From Sulfurifustis variabilis (lineage in GTDB: Bacteria > Pseudomonadota > Gammaproteobacteria > Acidiferrobacterales > Sulfurifustaceae), in contig NZ_AP014936.1 of assembly GCF_002355415.1 (NCBI RefSeq), forward strand, positions 372,001-436,000: a stretch of 64,000 nt of DNA. Reading direction: 5' to 3'. The notes beneath the pieces were generated by a model, which saw only the letters and a program-made list of their open reading frames with translations, was not told where the DNA came from and did no database searches. Within the stretch, counting starts at the first letter, position 1. Every line of letters begins with the position of its first letter. Below are positions 17,644 through 28,127 of this stretch, piece by piece. The position numbers and the translations under genes were made by a program.

Positions 17644-18150
17644 ATGCGCCTTCTCATCGTCCGACATGCCAAGGCCGAGGAGCGCGAAATCCACGCCGCG
17701 ACCGGCGCGCCGGACGCCGAGCGGCCGCTGACCGAGGCGGGCCGAAAGAGCGCGCGGAAGATCGGCCGCGCGCTGAAGGACATTCTTCCGCGCATCGACG
17801 TGCTCGCCTCGAGCCCGTTCGTACGGGCGCACGAGACGGCGCGACTGATCGCGCGGGAGTATCGCAGGCTCGACGTCGTCGCGTTGCCGGCGCTGACGCC
17901 GGGGGTCTCCGGGAAAACCGTCCTCGCCTGGCTCCAGGAGCAAGCCGAGGACGCCACCGTGGCCATGGTCGGGCACGAACCGGACCTCGGCCGGCTGGGA
18001 AGCTGGCTGCTCACGGGGCGTGATCAGGCGTTCCTCACGATCAAGAAAGGCGGCGCCTGCCTGCTCGACTTTCCCGAAGCGCCGTCGCCGGGCCATGGGC
18101 AGCTCGCATGGCTGCTTGCGCCGGCGCAGCTGCGCCGGCTCGGCGCATGA
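17644..18150 (+). CDS. sixA: Phosphohistidine phosphatase SixA family
   Basis: SixA belongs to the histidine phosphatase (RHG) superfamily and in E. coli removes phosphate from a histidine of phosphotransfer proteins. The 168-residue protein begins MRLLIVRHAKAEE with the catalytic RHA(K) motif. It has SSPFVRAHETARLIA and VGHEPDLG, the second catalytic histidine region. Its stop overlaps the start of the CHAD gene (ATGA, 18147-18150), and that gene overlaps ppx, so three genes are translationally coupled. The natural substrate here is unknown; the polyphosphate context is discussed in the findings. Confidence 0.93.
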   Translation: MRLLIVRHAKAEEREIHAATGAPDAERPLTEAGRKSARKIGRALKDILPRIDVLASSPFVRAHETARLIAREYRRLDVVALPALTPGVSGKTVLAWLQEQAEDATVAMVGHEPDLGRLGSWLLTGRDQAFLTIKKGGACLLDFPEAPSPGHGQLAWLLAPAQLRRLGA

Positions 18151-19160
18151 TCGGGACGCCTGTCGATGCGGGTGCGCGCGCGGTGGCGGCGCGCACGGCC
18201 CTGCGGCATCTCCTCGCGGCGAAAGCGGCAGGCAAGCGACTGAAGAACGGGGACGATACCGAGGCGCTGCACGACGCGCGGGTGGCGCTGCGGCGGTTGC
18301 GCAGCGTTCTTCGCGCCTACGCGTCATGCATGGAAGATGCGGCCCCGAAGAGGATCCGTCGTCGCCTGCGCGCGCTCGGCCGGGCGACCGCCGCCGCCCG
18401 CGACACCGAGGTGCAGTTCGCCTGGGTCGCGGGCCTCGAACGCAAGACCCCGCCGGAGCAGGCCGCCTGCGGCTGGCTTCAAACGCGCCTTGGCGTGCGT
18501 CGCGATGCCGCTTACCGTGCAATGCGCTCTAATTTTCGCTCGGAATTGGCGGCGCTCGAGAAGGATCTGCGGCCGCGGCTCGCGAAAGCGCAGCGCGCGG
18601 ATCGACGCGGCGTCGCCTACGGAGCGGCGACCGGGCGTTTCCTGCTCGCGCACGTGGCCGATCTCGAGACACGGCTGCGCTCCATAGAGGGAGCGGGCGA
18701 TCGCGTCGGGCTGCACCGCGCGCGGATCGCCGGGAAGCGGCTGCGCTACCTGCTCGAGCCGCTCGCCGAATTCGAGCCGGCCACGGCCGGACCGCTGGCG
18801 GAGATGAAGCGGTTCCAGGACTGTCTGGGTCAGCTGGGGGACGCTCATGTTCGCACCGGTGAGCTCGAGCGTGCGGCGGGGGACGTGGCGCTGCGGTGGG
18901 CCCCGGCCGCCGTGCGGTCGCTCGTGACGAGCGGCAGCGACCGGCAGGCCGACCCCGACGTGCTCGTCGGCCTGTTCGCCCTTGCGCTCCGGACCCGCGC
19001 AGAGGTCGAGGCGGGATACCGCGCCTTCCGGGAGCGCTATCTCGACTCGGTAACCTGGCTCGCCCCGTTGGGTCAGCTTGCCCGCCGGCTGCAGGAGGCC
19101 CCTGCCGTTCCCCGCCGGGAACCATCCAAGCCGGCGAAAACGCCCGCCCGCTCCGGCTGA
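18147..19160 (+). CDS. CHAD-domain protein (predicted polyphosphate-binding)
   Basis: CHAD domains are all-helical bundles with two repeats rich in conserved histidine, lysine and arginine, shown in several proteins to bind inorganic polyphosphate. Here the first repeat has EALHDARVALRRLRSVLRAY (near 38-57) and the second LHRARIAGKRLRYLLEPLAE (near 190-209). At 337 residues the protein is CHAD alone; the CYTH triphosphatase domain often fused to it is absent. The start at ATG 18147 overlaps the sixA stop by 4 bp and its stop shares one base with the ppx start (TGATG). Confidence 0.92.
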   Translation: MIGTPVDAGARAVAARTALRHLLAAKAAGKRLKNGDDTEALHDARVALRRLRSVLRAYASCMEDAAPKRIRRRLRALGRATAAARDTEVQFAWVAGLERKTPPEQAACGWLQTRLGVRRDAAYRAMRSNFRSELAALEKDLRPRLAKAQRADRRGVAYGAATGRFLLAHVADLETRLRSIEGAGDRVGLHRARIAGKRLRYLLEPLAEFEPATAGPLAEMKRFQDCLGQLGDAHVRTGELERAAGDVALRWAPAAVRSLVTSGSDRQADPDVLVGLFALALRTRAEVEAGYRAFRERYLDSVTWLAPLGQLARRLQEAPAVPRREPSKPAKTPARSG

Positions 19161-20713
19161 TGGAGACCCCGCGCGACGCCAGGACCGGAGCGTCGGCTGC
19201 CGCGCGCGTCGTGCCGCTGCGCCTGCCTCGCGCCGCGCAAACGGTCGCCGCGATAGATCTCGGGTCGAACAGCTTTCACATGATCGTCGCCCGAATCCTG
19301 AATGGGCAGCTGCACGTGCTCGACCGCCTTCAGGAGATGGTGCGGCTCGCGGCCGGGCTCGACGAACGCGGCCGGCTGGACAAGGCCTCGCAGCGTCGCG
19401 CACTCGAGTGTCTCGAGCGGTTCGGCCAGCGCGTCCGCGGCCTGCCGGCGAAGAACCTGCGGGTCGTGGGTACGAACACCCTGCGCCGCGCCCGCAACGC
19501 GTCGAAGTTTCTCGCTGCGGCGGAACGCTCGCTCGGTCATCCGATCGAGGTCATTTCGGGGCAGGAAGAGGCTCGGCTCATCTACCTCGGCGTCGCCCAC
19601 AATCTGCCGAACGACGCGAACCGGCGTCTCGTTCTCGATATCGGCGGAGGCAGCACCGAGCTCATCGTCGGCGAGCGCTTCGAGCCCGTGGCGACCGAAA
19701 GCCTGCACATGGGTTGCGTGAGCATGAGTCTCGCTCACTTTCCCCGAGGCGCGATCACGCCGCGAGGCTGGAAGCGGGCGCACACGGCGGCGCTCCTCGA
19801 GTTGCAGCCCGTCGAGTCGCCCTTGCGAGCGCTTGGCTGGCGCTCGGTCTTCGGCGCCTCGGGGACGGTGCGCGCGATCGGCGCCGCGGCCCGCGCCATC
19901 GGGTCGGGCGACGCCGGTATCACGCTGTCCGCCCTGTACGAGCTGCGCGACCGCGTCCTGGCGTCGGGGCACGTGCGGCGGCTCAGGCTTGCGGGGGTAA
20001 GCATCGAACGGGCCCCGGTTCTTCCCGGCGGGCTCGCGATCCTGGTCGCCGCGTTCGAGGCGCTCGGCATCGAGCGCCTCGACGTGGCCGACGGGGCGCT
20101 GCGCGAGGGCCTCCTCCACGATCTCCTCGGGCGGCTCGGCAGCCGCGACGTGCGCGCGCGGACGACCCAGGCGCTGTGCGCGCGCTATCACGTCGATACC
20201 GCGCAGTCGGAGCGCGTGGAGCGGACGGTCCGGACCCTGCTTGGGCAGCTGCAGGAGGAAGGGGGGCTGAACGAGGAGGAAGTGCACCTTCTCTGCTGGG
20301 CTGCGCGGCTCCACGAGATCGGGCTTGCGATCGCCCACACCAAGTACCACCGGCATGGCGCCTATCTGATCGAGCACTCCGACCTGCCCGGCTTCTCCTT
20401 CCAGGAGCAGCGTCTGCTCGCGGCACTCGTACGCGGGCACCGTCGGCGCTTCCCGCGCCCGCTGTTCGAGGAAATGCCGCGCGCCCAGGCGCGCGGCGCC
20501 CGCCGGGCCTGCTTGTTGCTCCGCCTGGCGGTCCTGCTCAACCGTGCCCGCACGGATGTCGAGCTTCCGCGGCTCAGGCTCGAAATGGAGAAGAAGACGC
20601 TGCGGATCCGGTTCCCGCGTGCCTGGCTCGCGCGGCATCCGCTCACGCGCGCCGACCTTGCGGTGGAGGCGCGTTACCTGCGGGCCGCCGGAATGCGGTT
20701 GGAGTTCGAATGA
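19160..20713 (+). CDS. ppx: Exopolyphosphatase (Ppx/GppA family)
   Basis: PPX hydrolyses terminal phosphates from polyphosphate; the related GppA removes phosphate from pppGpp. The 517-residue protein has the actin-like ATPase fold motifs AAIDLGSNSFHMIVARI (near 35-50), DIGGGSTELIVG, and FGASGTVRAIGAAA. A C-terminal HD-like domain follows (about 310-517) with LLCWAARLHEIGLAIAH. The start is ATG 19160, overlapping the CHAD stop by 1 bp. It converges on ppk1 across 57 bp. Polyphosphate as substrate fits the neighbours. Confidence 0.94.
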   Translation: METPRDARTGASAAARVVPLRLPRAAQTVAAIDLGSNSFHMIVARILNGQLHVLDRLQEMVRLAAGLDERGRLDKASQRRALECLERFGQRVRGLPAKNLRVVGTNTLRRARNASKFLAAAERSLGHPIEVISGQEEARLIYLGVAHNLPNDANRRLVLDIGGGSTELIVGERFEPVATESLHMGCVSMSLAHFPRGAITPRGWKRAHTAALLELQPVESPLRALGWRSVFGASGTVRAIGAAARAIGSGDAGITLSALYELRDRVLASGHVRRLRLAGVSIERAPVLPGGLAILVAAFEALGIERLDVADGALREGLLHDLLGRLGSRDVRARTTQALCARYHVDTAQSERVERTVRTLLGQLQEEGGLNEEEVHLLCWAARLHEIGLAIAHTKYHRHGAYLIEHSDLPGFSFQEQRLLAALVRGHRRRFPRPLFEEMPRAQARGARRACLLLRLAVLLNRARTDVELPRLRLEMEKKTLRIRFPRAWLARHPLTRADLAVEARYLRAAGMRLEFE

Positions 20714-20770
20714 ACCGCGCGGGATGCCGAACGGCCCGCGCGAGGGTCGTTCAATTCGGTGCCTTCCGGT

Positions 20771-22870
20771 TCAGGAAGCCGCTCCCTCGGTCAACGACTT
20801 GAGCAGGGTCTCCTGCGCGGAAAACGCCGGCTGGCCGCCCGGCGAGAGCCGACGGTACGTGCCGTCGGGCTCGAGCACCCACGCCTGGGCGTTGTCCGCG
20901 AGGTAGTTGCTGAGCGCTTCCTTGACGACGCGCGCGCGGAGCAGCTTGTCCTCGATCGGAAAGGCCAGCTCCACGCGCCGGTAGAAATTGCGCTCCATCC
21001 AGTCGGCGCTCGCGCAGTACACCTCCTCCTGCCCCTGGTTGTGGAACCAGTAGACGCGGGTGTGCTCGAGGAAACGGCCGACGATGGAGCGCACCTGGAT
21101 GCGCTCGGAGACTCCGGGTACGCCCGGGCGCAGGCAGCAGATGCCGCGGACGATGAGGTCGATGCGCACGCCTGCCTGCGAAGCGGCGTACAGCGCCTGA
21201 ATGATCGGGGGATCCACGAGCGCATTCAGCTTCGCCATGATGCGGGCCGGGCGGCCCTGCCGCGCGTGCTCGGCCTCCCGCTCGATCTTGGCGAGCAACT
21301 CCTTCTGCAGCGAGAAGGGCGCCTGCAGCAGCTTCTTGAGTTTGCTGACCCGACCGATGCTCGTGAGCTGCAGGAACAGCTTGTGGACGTCCTCGCCGAT
21401 CGCCGGGTCGCGCGTGAAGAGGCCGTAGTCCGTGTAGAGCCGCGCGGTGCGGTCGTGGTAGTTCCCGGTGCCGAGGTGTACGTAGTGCCGCAGACGCCCG
21501 TTCTCCCGGCGCACCGCCAGGATGATCTTGGCGTGGGTCTTGAATCCGACGACCCCGTAGACGACGTGGGCCCCGGCCTCCTGGAGCCTGGAGGCGAGGC
21601 TGATGTTCGCCTCCTCGTCGAAACGCGCCCGCAGCTCGACGACGACCGTCACCTCCTTGCCTGCGCGCGCCGCCTCCACCAGCGCGTCCACGATCGCGGA
21701 TTTCGCACCCGTGCGGTAAAGCGTCTGCTTGATCGCGAGCACCTGCGGATCGGCCGCCGCCTGGCGCACGAAGTCGACCACCGGCGCGAACGACTCGAAC
21801 GGATGATGCAGCAGCACGTCCCCTTGCGCGATCGTCGCAAAAAGGCTTTTGCTGCCCGCGAGCCGCTGGGGAAGCCTCGGCACGAACGCCGGAAACTTCA
21901 GGTCCGGTCGATCGACCAAATCGGGAATCGCCATCAGGCGGTTCAGGTTCACGGGGCCGTTCACCGTGTAGACGTCGTCGGCGGAAAGCTCGAAGCGGTT
22001 CATCAGGTACGCCGCGACGTCCGCGGGGGCGTTGTCGGCCACCTCCACGCGCACCGCGTCACCGTAACGCCGGGAGGGGAGCTCGCCTTCGACCGCGCGC
22101 AGCAGGTCTCCCACCTCCTCCTCGTCCACGAAGAGCTCCGAGTTGCGGGTGACCCGAAACTGGTAGCAGCCGGTCACGTCCATGCCCGGGAACAGGTCGT
22201 TGACGTGAGTGTGAATGATGGACGACAGAAACACGTAATCGTGGGGCCCGCTCCCGGCCTCCGGAGCCAGCTGGATGAGCCGCGGAAGCGCGCGCGGTGC
22301 CTGTACGACCGCGATGCCTCCCCGGCGCCCGAACGCGTCGCGGCCCTTGAGGGAGACGATGAAGTTCAGGCTCTTGTTCAGGATCTGCGGGAAGGGGTGG
22401 GCCGGGTCGAGCGCGAGCGGGCTCAGGACCGGCAGCAGCTCCTGCTCGAAGTAGCTCCGTACCCAGGTCTCCTGCTCGGGGTTCCACTCCGTGCGCCGCA
22501 CGAACCGGATTTGCTCGCGCTCGAGCAGCGGGATCAGGACCTCGTTCAGTACCCGGTATTGCTCCTCGACCAGCCGGTGGGCCTCTTCGCTGATTCGCCT
22601 CAGCACTTCCGCCGGACTCATGTTGTCCGGTCCCGCCTGCACCGAACCCGACACGACTTCCTGTTGGAGGCGCGCGACGCGGATCTCGAAGAACTCGTCC
22701 AGATTCGTGCTGGAAATGCAGAGGAAGCGCAGCCGCTCGAGCAGCGGTACGGTCCCGTCCTTTGCCTGCTCGAGGACCCGCCGGTTGAAGGCGAGCATCG
22801 AAAGCTCGCGGTTGAGGTAGAGCTCGGGCTGGCGGAACGGTTCGAGCGGTTTGAGTTCCGCGGTGCTCAT
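20771..22870 (-). CDS. ppk1: Polyphosphate kinase 1
   Basis: PPK1 makes polyphosphate from ATP through a phosphohistidine intermediate. The 699-residue protein has the four family domains. The autophosphorylated histidine is in VVGFKTHAKIILA and the second conserved histidine in GRFLEHTRVYWFH. I use ATG 22870 (MSTAELKPLEPF); an in-frame TTG 15 bp upstream is less likely. It follows a thioredoxin gene by 86 bp and lies at the downstream end of a leftward array that begins with phoB. No PhoB box precedes it. Confidence 0.96.
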   Translation of the reverse strand: MSTAELKPLEPFRQPELYLNRELSMLAFNRRVLEQAKDGTVPLLERLRFLCISSTNLDEFFEIRVARLQQEVVSGSVQAGPDNMSPAEVLRRISEEAHRLVEEQYRVLNEVLIPLLEREQIRFVRRTEWNPEQETWVRSYFEQELLPVLSPLALDPAHPFPQILNKSLNFIVSLKGRDAFGRRGGIAVVQAPRALPRLIQLAPEAGSGPHDYVFLSSIIHTHVNDLFPGMDVTGCYQFRVTRNSELFVDEEEVGDLLRAVEGELPSRRYGDAVRVEVADNAPADVAAYLMNRFELSADDVYTVNGPVNLNRLMAIPDLVDRPDLKFPAFVPRLPQRLAGSKSLFATIAQGDVLLHHPFESFAPVVDFVRQAAADPQVLAIKQTLYRTGAKSAIVDALVEAARAGKEVTVVVELRARFDEEANISLASRLQEAGAHVVYGVVGFKTHAKIILAVRRENGRLRHYVHLGTGNYHDRTARLYTDYGLFTRDPAIGEDVHKLFLQLTSIGRVSKLKKLLQAPFSLQKELLAKIEREAEHARQGRPARIMAKLNALVDPPIIQALYAASQAGVRIDLIVRGICCLRPGVPGVSERIQVRSIVGRFLEHTRVYWFHNQGQEEVYCASADWMERNFYRRVELAFPIEDKLLRARVVKEALSNYLADNAQAWVLEPDGTYRRLSPGGQPAFSAQETLLKSLTEGAAS

Positions 22871-22956
22871 CGAGGTGGCGTGCAATCGCTGGGTACGATG
22901 ACGCCAGTGTACAACGCCGTCCCTGGCCGAATTATGACTCTCCTAGTTTCAGGGCC

Positions 22957-23346
22957 TTAGGCCGATTCACCCGACCCGGAAGCGTTTTTCTCCTCCTCGG
23001 CGACCTGACGACGCACCTCGTCCATGTCCAGGGCGAGGGTTTTTTCGACGACCTGCTCGAGCGCGCTCTGCGGCAGCGCGCCCGGCTGCGCAAAGAGGAT
23101 GATCCGCTCGCGGAAGATCATGAGCGTCGGGATGGAGCGTATCTGGAAGGCGGCCGCGAGCGCCTGTTGCTCCTCCGTGTTGACCTTGGCGAACACCACG
23201 TCGGGATACTTTTCCGATACCGCTTCGTAGGCTGGCGCGAAGGAGCGGCACGGTCCGCACCATGGCGCCCAGAAGTCCACGAAGACGACGGCATTGTCGT
23301 CGATGAGAGAGCGGAAGTTGGCTTCGGTGACCTCGATGGTGGCCAT
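22957..23346 (-). CDS. Thioredoxin-family protein
   Basis: The 129-residue protein is a thioredoxin with the active site WCGPC in VVFVDFWAPWCGPCRSF (near 20-36) and the cis-proline segment SIPTLMIFR. Beyond the thioredoxin fold it has an acidic, charged tail of about 20 residues. There is no signal peptide, so it acts in the cytosol. It lies between phoU and ppk1 on the same strand and may supply reducing power to enzymes such as the thioredoxin-linked arsenate reductase encoded nearby; that link is inference. Confidence 0.9.
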   Translation of the reverse strand: MATIEVTEANFRSLIDDNAVVFVDFWAPWCGPCRSFAPAYEAVSEKYPDVVFAKVNTEEQQALAAAFQIRSIPTLMIFRERIILFAQPGALPQSALEQVVEKTLALDMDEVRRQVAEEEKNASGSGESA

Positions 23347-23390
23347 GCGGTATTCCTCGGCCCGGGCCGGGCGGCTGGTAAAAGGCCGGG

Positions 23391-23396
23391 ATTATA
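23391..23396 (-). promoter_or_regulatory. Candidate TATAAT promoter of the thioredoxin-ppk1 unit
   Basis: A TATAAT on the minus strand lies 44 bp before the thioredoxin ATG; the -35 is poor. Just upstream a hairpin CGCCGGA/TCCGGCG (23408-23414 with 23423-23429) follows the phoU stop and may mark the end of the pst-phoU transcript, although it lacks a T-tract. Confidence 0.4.
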
Positions 23397-23439
23397 CAGA
23401 GGCGGCGCGCCGGAAGGACCCCTCCGGCGGGGCGGGGAT

Positions 23440-24165
23440 CTACAGTCCTTCCCGTTCGCGCCCGAGAATTTCCTTCTCGACCTGCTCCAGGCTCGTGTGC
23501 CGGACGTCCTTGCCCTTGACCAGAAAGATGATGTACTCGCAGATGTTGCGGGCATGATCGCCGATGCGCTCGAGCGCGCGGGCGGCCCATATGACGTTGA
23601 GCGAGCGCGAAATGGTCCGGGGATCTTCCATCATGAAGGTGATCATCTGCCGCATCACGCCTTCGTACTTCTGGTCGATCTTCCGGTCCTCGCGCGCGAT
23701 GCGCACCGCCGCCTCGATGTCCACGCGCGCGAAGGCGTCGAGGGCGTCGTGCAGCATCTGGCGCACGGAGTTGCCGAGGCCCTGGATCTCCGCGTAGTTG
23801 TTCTTGGGCCGCTCCTCCGCCGCGAGCCGGACTGCCATGCGGGCGATCTTTTCCGCCTCGTCGCCGATACGTTCCAGGTCGGTGATCGTCTTGATCACGG
23901 CGACCACGAGCCGGAGGTCGCTCGCGGCCGGCTGGCGCCGGGCGATAATCTGGGAGCACTCCTCGTCGATGGTCACCTCGAGGCTGTTGACCTTCGTGTC
24001 GTCCAGGACCACGGCCTCGCCCAGGGCCACGTCACCCGTGACCAGCGCCGTGATCGCCTGCTCGATCTGCTGTTCCACCAGTCCGCCCATCTCCAGGACC
24101 TTCGAGCGGATGTCCTCGAGCTCGGCGTTGTACTGCTGGTAGATGTGCGTGTACATGGGTTCCAT
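23440..24165 (-). CDS. phoU: Phosphate-signalling protein PhoU
   Basis: PhoU is a cytosolic helical protein that links PstSCAB to PhoR and keeps the Pho regulon off when phosphate is plentiful. The 241-residue length is standard. Its duplicated three-helix bundles show the repeated motif types LRLVVAVIKTITDLERIGDEA and ARALERIGDHARNICE. The start at ATG 24165 follows AGGAG by 6 bp. It is 20 bp after pstB and ends the pst operon. Confidence 0.96.
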   Translation of the reverse strand: MEPMYTHIYQQYNAELEDIRSKVLEMGGLVEQQIEQAITALVTGDVALGEAVVLDDTKVNSLEVTIDEECSQIIARRQPAASDLRLVVAVIKTITDLERIGDEAEKIARMAVRLAAEERPKNNYAEIQGLGNSVRQMLHDALDAFARVDIEAAVRIAREDRKIDQKYEGVMRQMITFMMEDPRTISRSLNVIWAARALERIGDHARNICEYIIFLVKGKDVRHTSLEQVEKEILGREREGL

Positions 24166-24185
24166 CGCTGTCTCCTGCCGGGCCG

Positions 24186-25049
<864 letters not shown>

Positions 25050-25060
25050 GGGGACCTCGT

Positions 25061-25990
25061 CTACCATTTTATGCGTTTCCGGTAACGGTACCGGATGATG
25101 ATGGCGATCGCGTTCATCGCCAGGGTCATCACGATGAGCACGAGCCCGGCCGCCGCGGCGTTCTCGTGGAACGCCGACTGCGGGCGGGAGATCCAGTTGA
25201 ACATCTGGATCGGCATCACCGTGAACGGGGCGAACAGCCAGTCGAGCGAGACGAACGGAAATTCGCTCTTGACCGGAGAGGGCGGCAGAAAGGCGATGAA
25301 GGTGAGCGCCCCGATGGTGATGATCGGCGCCGTCTCGCCTATCGCGCGGGCGAGCCCGATGATCACGCCGGTGAGGATTCCGCCGGTCGAGTAGGGCAGG
25401 ACGTGGTCGCGCACGGTCTGCCATTTCGTCGCGCCGAGCGCGTAGGCGCCCTCGCGGATCGCCCCGGGAATCGCGCGGATCGCCTCGCGCGTCGCCACGA
25501 TGACGACCGGCAGAATGAGGAGCGCGAGCGTCAATCCGGCCGAGAGAATGCTTTGTCCGAAATCGAGCGCGTAGACGAACAGCCCGAGCGCGAGCAGGCC
25601 GTAGACGATCGACGGCACGCCGGCGAGGTTCGTGACGTTGATCTCGATGAGGTCCGTGAGCCAGTTGCGCCTGGCGTACTCCTCGAGATAGATGCCCGCC
25701 GCGATGCCAAGCGGTACCGCGGCCAACATCGTGACCAGCATGACGAGGGAGCTGCCCACCCAGGCCGAAAGGATGCCCGCCTGCGCGGCCCGGCGCGACG
25801 GAAACGAGGTAAAGAATTCCGGCGTCAGGCGATGATAGCCGTCGAGGAACATGTCGAGGATAAGCGCCAGCAGCGTGACGACGCCGACCAGCATTGCGAG
25901 CAGCCCCACGATCGCGAAGAGATGGTCCCAGCGCTTGTGCGCCGCGATGAGCGCGCGGATCTCTCGCACATGGTTCGCTTCCGTCGCCAT
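25061..25990 (-). CDS. pstA: Phosphate ABC transporter permease PstA
   Basis: PstA forms half of the inner-membrane channel. The 309-residue product has six hydrophobic segments and the permease signature region around [20 protein letters not shown]. The start ATG (25988-25990) shares one base with the pstC stop (TGATG), so the permeases are translationally coupled. The frame that runs far upstream of this ATG is a shadow of pstC. Confidence 0.96.
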   Translation of the reverse strand: MATEANHVREIRALIAAHKRWDHLFAIVGLLAMLVGVVTLLALILDMFLDGYHRLTPEFFTSFPSRRAAQAGILSAWVGSSLVMLVTMLAAVPLGIAAGIYLEEYARRNWLTDLIEINVTNLAGVPSIVYGLLALGLFVYALDFGQSILSAGLTLALLILPVVIVATREAIRAIPGAIREGAYALGATKWQTVRDHVLPYSTGGILTGVIIGLARAIGETAPIITIGALTFIAFLPPSPVKSEFPFVSLDWLFAPFTVMPIQMFNWISRPQSAFHENAAAAGLVLIVMTLAMNAIAIIIRYRYRKRIKW

Positions 25991-26916
25991 CAGTACACCT
26001 CGCGGTAGCGGCGCCGCATCACGTGACCGATGATGTTGAAAAAGAGAGTCATCAGCATGAGGACCAGGCCGGCGGCGAAGATGCTCTGGTACTCGAGGCT
26101 CCCGTGCGGGAGGTCGCCGAGCGCCACCTGCACGATGTAGGCCGTGATGGTCGCCGCGGGCTCGGCTGGGTTCCAGGTGAGGTTGGGCTGCTGTCCGGCG
26201 GCGATCGCCACGATCATGGTCTCTCCGACCGCGCGGGAGATACCGAGGATGTAGGCGGCGACGATGCCCGAGACGGCGGCCGGTGTCACGACGAACACCG
26301 CCGTCTGGAACCGGGTTGCGCCCATGGCGTAGGATCCCTCCCGGATCTGCATCGGCACGGCCCGCATCGCGTCCTCGCTGAGCGAGCTCACGTACGGGAT
26401 GATCATGATGCCGATGACGATGCCGGCCGAGAGCATGTTGAAGCCGGGGAGATCCGGGTAGATCTTCTGCAGCAGCGGCGTCACGAGCAGCAGGGCGAAG
26501 TAACCGTAAACCACGGTCGGAACGCCCCCGAGCATCTCGAGCATCGGTTTGATCGTCTCCCGGACCCGGTGCGGGGCGAACTCGCTCAGGTAAATCGCAG
26601 TGATGGTCCCGAGGGGCACCGCGACCAGCAGGCCCACGGCGGTGGTGACCAGCGTGCCGGCGACGAGGGGCAGGATGCCATAGCGCTTGATGGAAAAGAG
26701 CGGTGTCCACTCCGTATCGGTGAGAAAATCCCAAAGCGAGACGTGCGCGAAGAAGCCGAGGGACTCGTATATCAGGATCACGACGATGGCGATGGTGACG
26801 GCCACCGCAGAGAACGCCGAGACGAAGAGGAGCGCCTGGATCAGGCGCTCCGCGATGTGGCGGCGGGCCTGGTAGGCGAATCGCGAGGGGGCCGATCTGG
26901 GATTCACGGAGCGCAT
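25990..26916 (-). CDS. pstC: Phosphate ABC transporter permease PstC
   Basis: PstC is the partner permease; it has six membrane segments and [20 protein letters not shown] as the cytoplasmic loop that contacts PstB. Two ATGs are in frame, 26937 and 26916. The PhoB box upstream predicts a -10 hexamer (TACCAT) that overlaps the first ATG, so transcripts from it would start downstream of that codon. I therefore prefer 26916 ([13 protein letters not shown]), which gives 308 residues. Neither ATG has a clear Shine-Dalgarno sequence. It opens the pstC-pstA-pstB-phoU unit. Confidence 0.94.
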   Translation of the reverse strand: MRSVNPRSAPSRFAYQARRHIAERLIQALLFVSAFSAVAVTIAIVVILIYESLGFFAHVSLWDFLTDTEWTPLFSIKRYGILPLVAGTLVTTAVGLLVAVPLGTITAIYLSEFAPHRVRETIKPMLEMLGGVPTVVYGYFALLLVTPLLQKIYPDLPGFNMLSAGIVIGIMIIPYVSSLSEDAMRAVPMQIREGSYAMGATRFQTAVFVVTPAAVSGIVAAYILGISRAVGETMIVAIAAGQQPNLTWNPAEPAATITAYIVQVALGDLPHGSLEYQSIFAAGLVLMLMTLFFNIIGHVMRRRYREVY

Positions 26917-26935
26917 CCGATGAACGGAAGGTGCC

Positions 26936-26969
26936 ATGGTAGGGCCGCTTTATGACACTTCTGTGACAC
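26936..26969 (-). promoter_or_regulatory. PhoB box and -10 element of pstCAB-phoU
   Basis: On the minus strand GTGTCAC (26969-26963) and GTGTCAT (26958-26952) are direct repeats exactly 11 bp apart, matching the PhoB half-site CTGTCAT. Ten bases after the second half-site is TACCAT (26941-26936), the expected place for a PhoB-dependent -10 element. It gives pstC its own phosphate-controlled promoter, after the pstS terminator. Confidence 0.8.
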
Positions 26970-27019
26970 CGGGCCGCGGGCAGCGCTTCTCTGCAACACT
27001 ACCGACCCCCCGACCGGGC

Positions 27020-27050
27020 GACAACAAAAAAGGGGTGCCGAAGCACCCCC
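27020..27050 (-). terminator. Rho-independent terminator after pstS
   Basis: On the minus strand GGGGTGC, a TTCG tetraloop, GCACCCC and then TTTTTTG form a textbook terminator about 27 bp after the pstS stop. It should end most pstS transcripts before pstC. Confidence 0.92.
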
Positions 27051-27076
27051 GAACCACCACGAAAAATCCTCGACGC

Positions 27077-28084
27077 TCAGAGCTTGGCTTCCCGCTTGAG
27101 GAGCTCGTCTATCTTCAGCCCGACTTCGGCCTCGCCGCCGAACACCGTGCCGACCTTCTTGGCCTTCAGGTGGCTGGCCGCCATCTTGTAGGCATTGGCA
27201 GGCAGCGGCACGTACCCCACTTCCTCGATCAGTGGCGTCGCCTGGGTCAGGTAGTATTCGACGAACTGCCTGACTTCCGGTTTTTCGAGCGATTTCGTGC
27301 TGACATATATAAAGATCGGCCGCGAGAGCGGTGAGTAACTGCCGTTCTCCACCGACTCGATGGAGGGCAGCACCGGCTTACCCGCGGGGTTCACGATCGG
27401 GACGGCCTTCAACCGTTTCTGGTTTTCCAGGTAGTAAGCGAAGCCGAAGTACCCGAGGGCGTACCTGTCGCTCGATACGCCCTGCACGAGCACGTTGTCG
27501 TCCTCGCTCGCCGTGAAATCGCCCCGCGACGCCTTGGACTTGCCGGTCACCGCCTCGGTGAAGTAGTCGAAGGTGCCGGAGTCCGCGCCCGGACCGAAGA
27601 GCTTGATCTCGGCGTCAGGCCACTTCGGATTCACCTGATTCCATTTAGTGATCTTGCCCTGCGCCTCCGGCTCCCAGATCTTCTTGAGCTCGGCGACCGT
27701 CATTTGCTTTATCCAGTCGTTCTTCGGGTTGACCACCACGGTGAGGGCGTCGTACGCGACGGGCAGCTCGATATACTGAATACCCGCCGCCTTGCACGCG
27801 TCCATCTCTTTCTTGAGGATCGGGCGCGAGGCGTCCGAAATATCGATCTCGCCGCGGCAGAACTTCTTGAAGCCGCCGCCGGTCCCGGACACGCCCACGG
27901 TCACGTTCACACCGCGATTGGCCTTCTGGAACTCCTCGGCGACGGCCTCGGTGATCGGGTACACGGTGGACGAGCCGTCGATCTGGACGATCCTGCTGGC
28001 GGCCAGGATCGGGCCCGTCGTACCGAGCGTGCCGGCGACCAGGGCGGCGACGCCGAGACCCGCCAGCGTGCGTTTCGGATTCAT
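27077..28084 (-). CDS. pstS: Periplasmic phosphate-binding protein PstS
   Basis: PstS captures phosphate in the periplasm for PstCAB. The 335-residue precursor has a signal peptide (about residues 1-29, cut after ILAA) and begins the mature protein with [27 protein letters not shown] and [17 protein letters not shown] supply the phosphate-binding loops. Three PhoB half-sites lie upstream and a strong terminator follows, so it is transcribed separately from, and probably more than, the permease genes. Confidence 0.95.
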   Translation of the reverse strand: MNPKRTLAGLGVAALVAGTLGTTGPILAASRIVQIDGSSTVYPITEAVAEEFQKANRGVNVTVGVSGTGGGFKKFCRGEIDISDASRPILKKEMDACKAAGIQYIELPVAYDALTVVVNPKNDWIKQMTVAELKKIWEPEAQGKITKWNQVNPKWPDAEIKLFGPGADSGTFDYFTEAVTGKSKASRGDFTASEDDNVLVQGVSSDRYALGYFGFAYYLENQKRLKAVPIVNPAGKPVLPSIESVENGSYSPLSRPIFIYVSTKSLEKPEVRQFVEYYLTQATPLIEEVGYVPLPANAYKMAASHLKAKKVGTVFGGEAEVGLKIDELLKREAKL

Positions 28085-28127
28085 GGATTACCTCCGGAAT
28101 GGATGTGGGTGCATTTCAGTGCCCGCT

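Noticed and set aside
18896-19159. N-terminal extension of ppx.
   Set aside because: It overlaps the CHAD gene out of frame and has shadow composition; the ATG at 19160 overlaps the CHAD stop and gives family length.
22871-22956. PhoB box upstream of ppk1.
   Set aside because: Only a single GTCAT-like match without an 11-bp partner was found, so no Pho control is claimed for ppk1.
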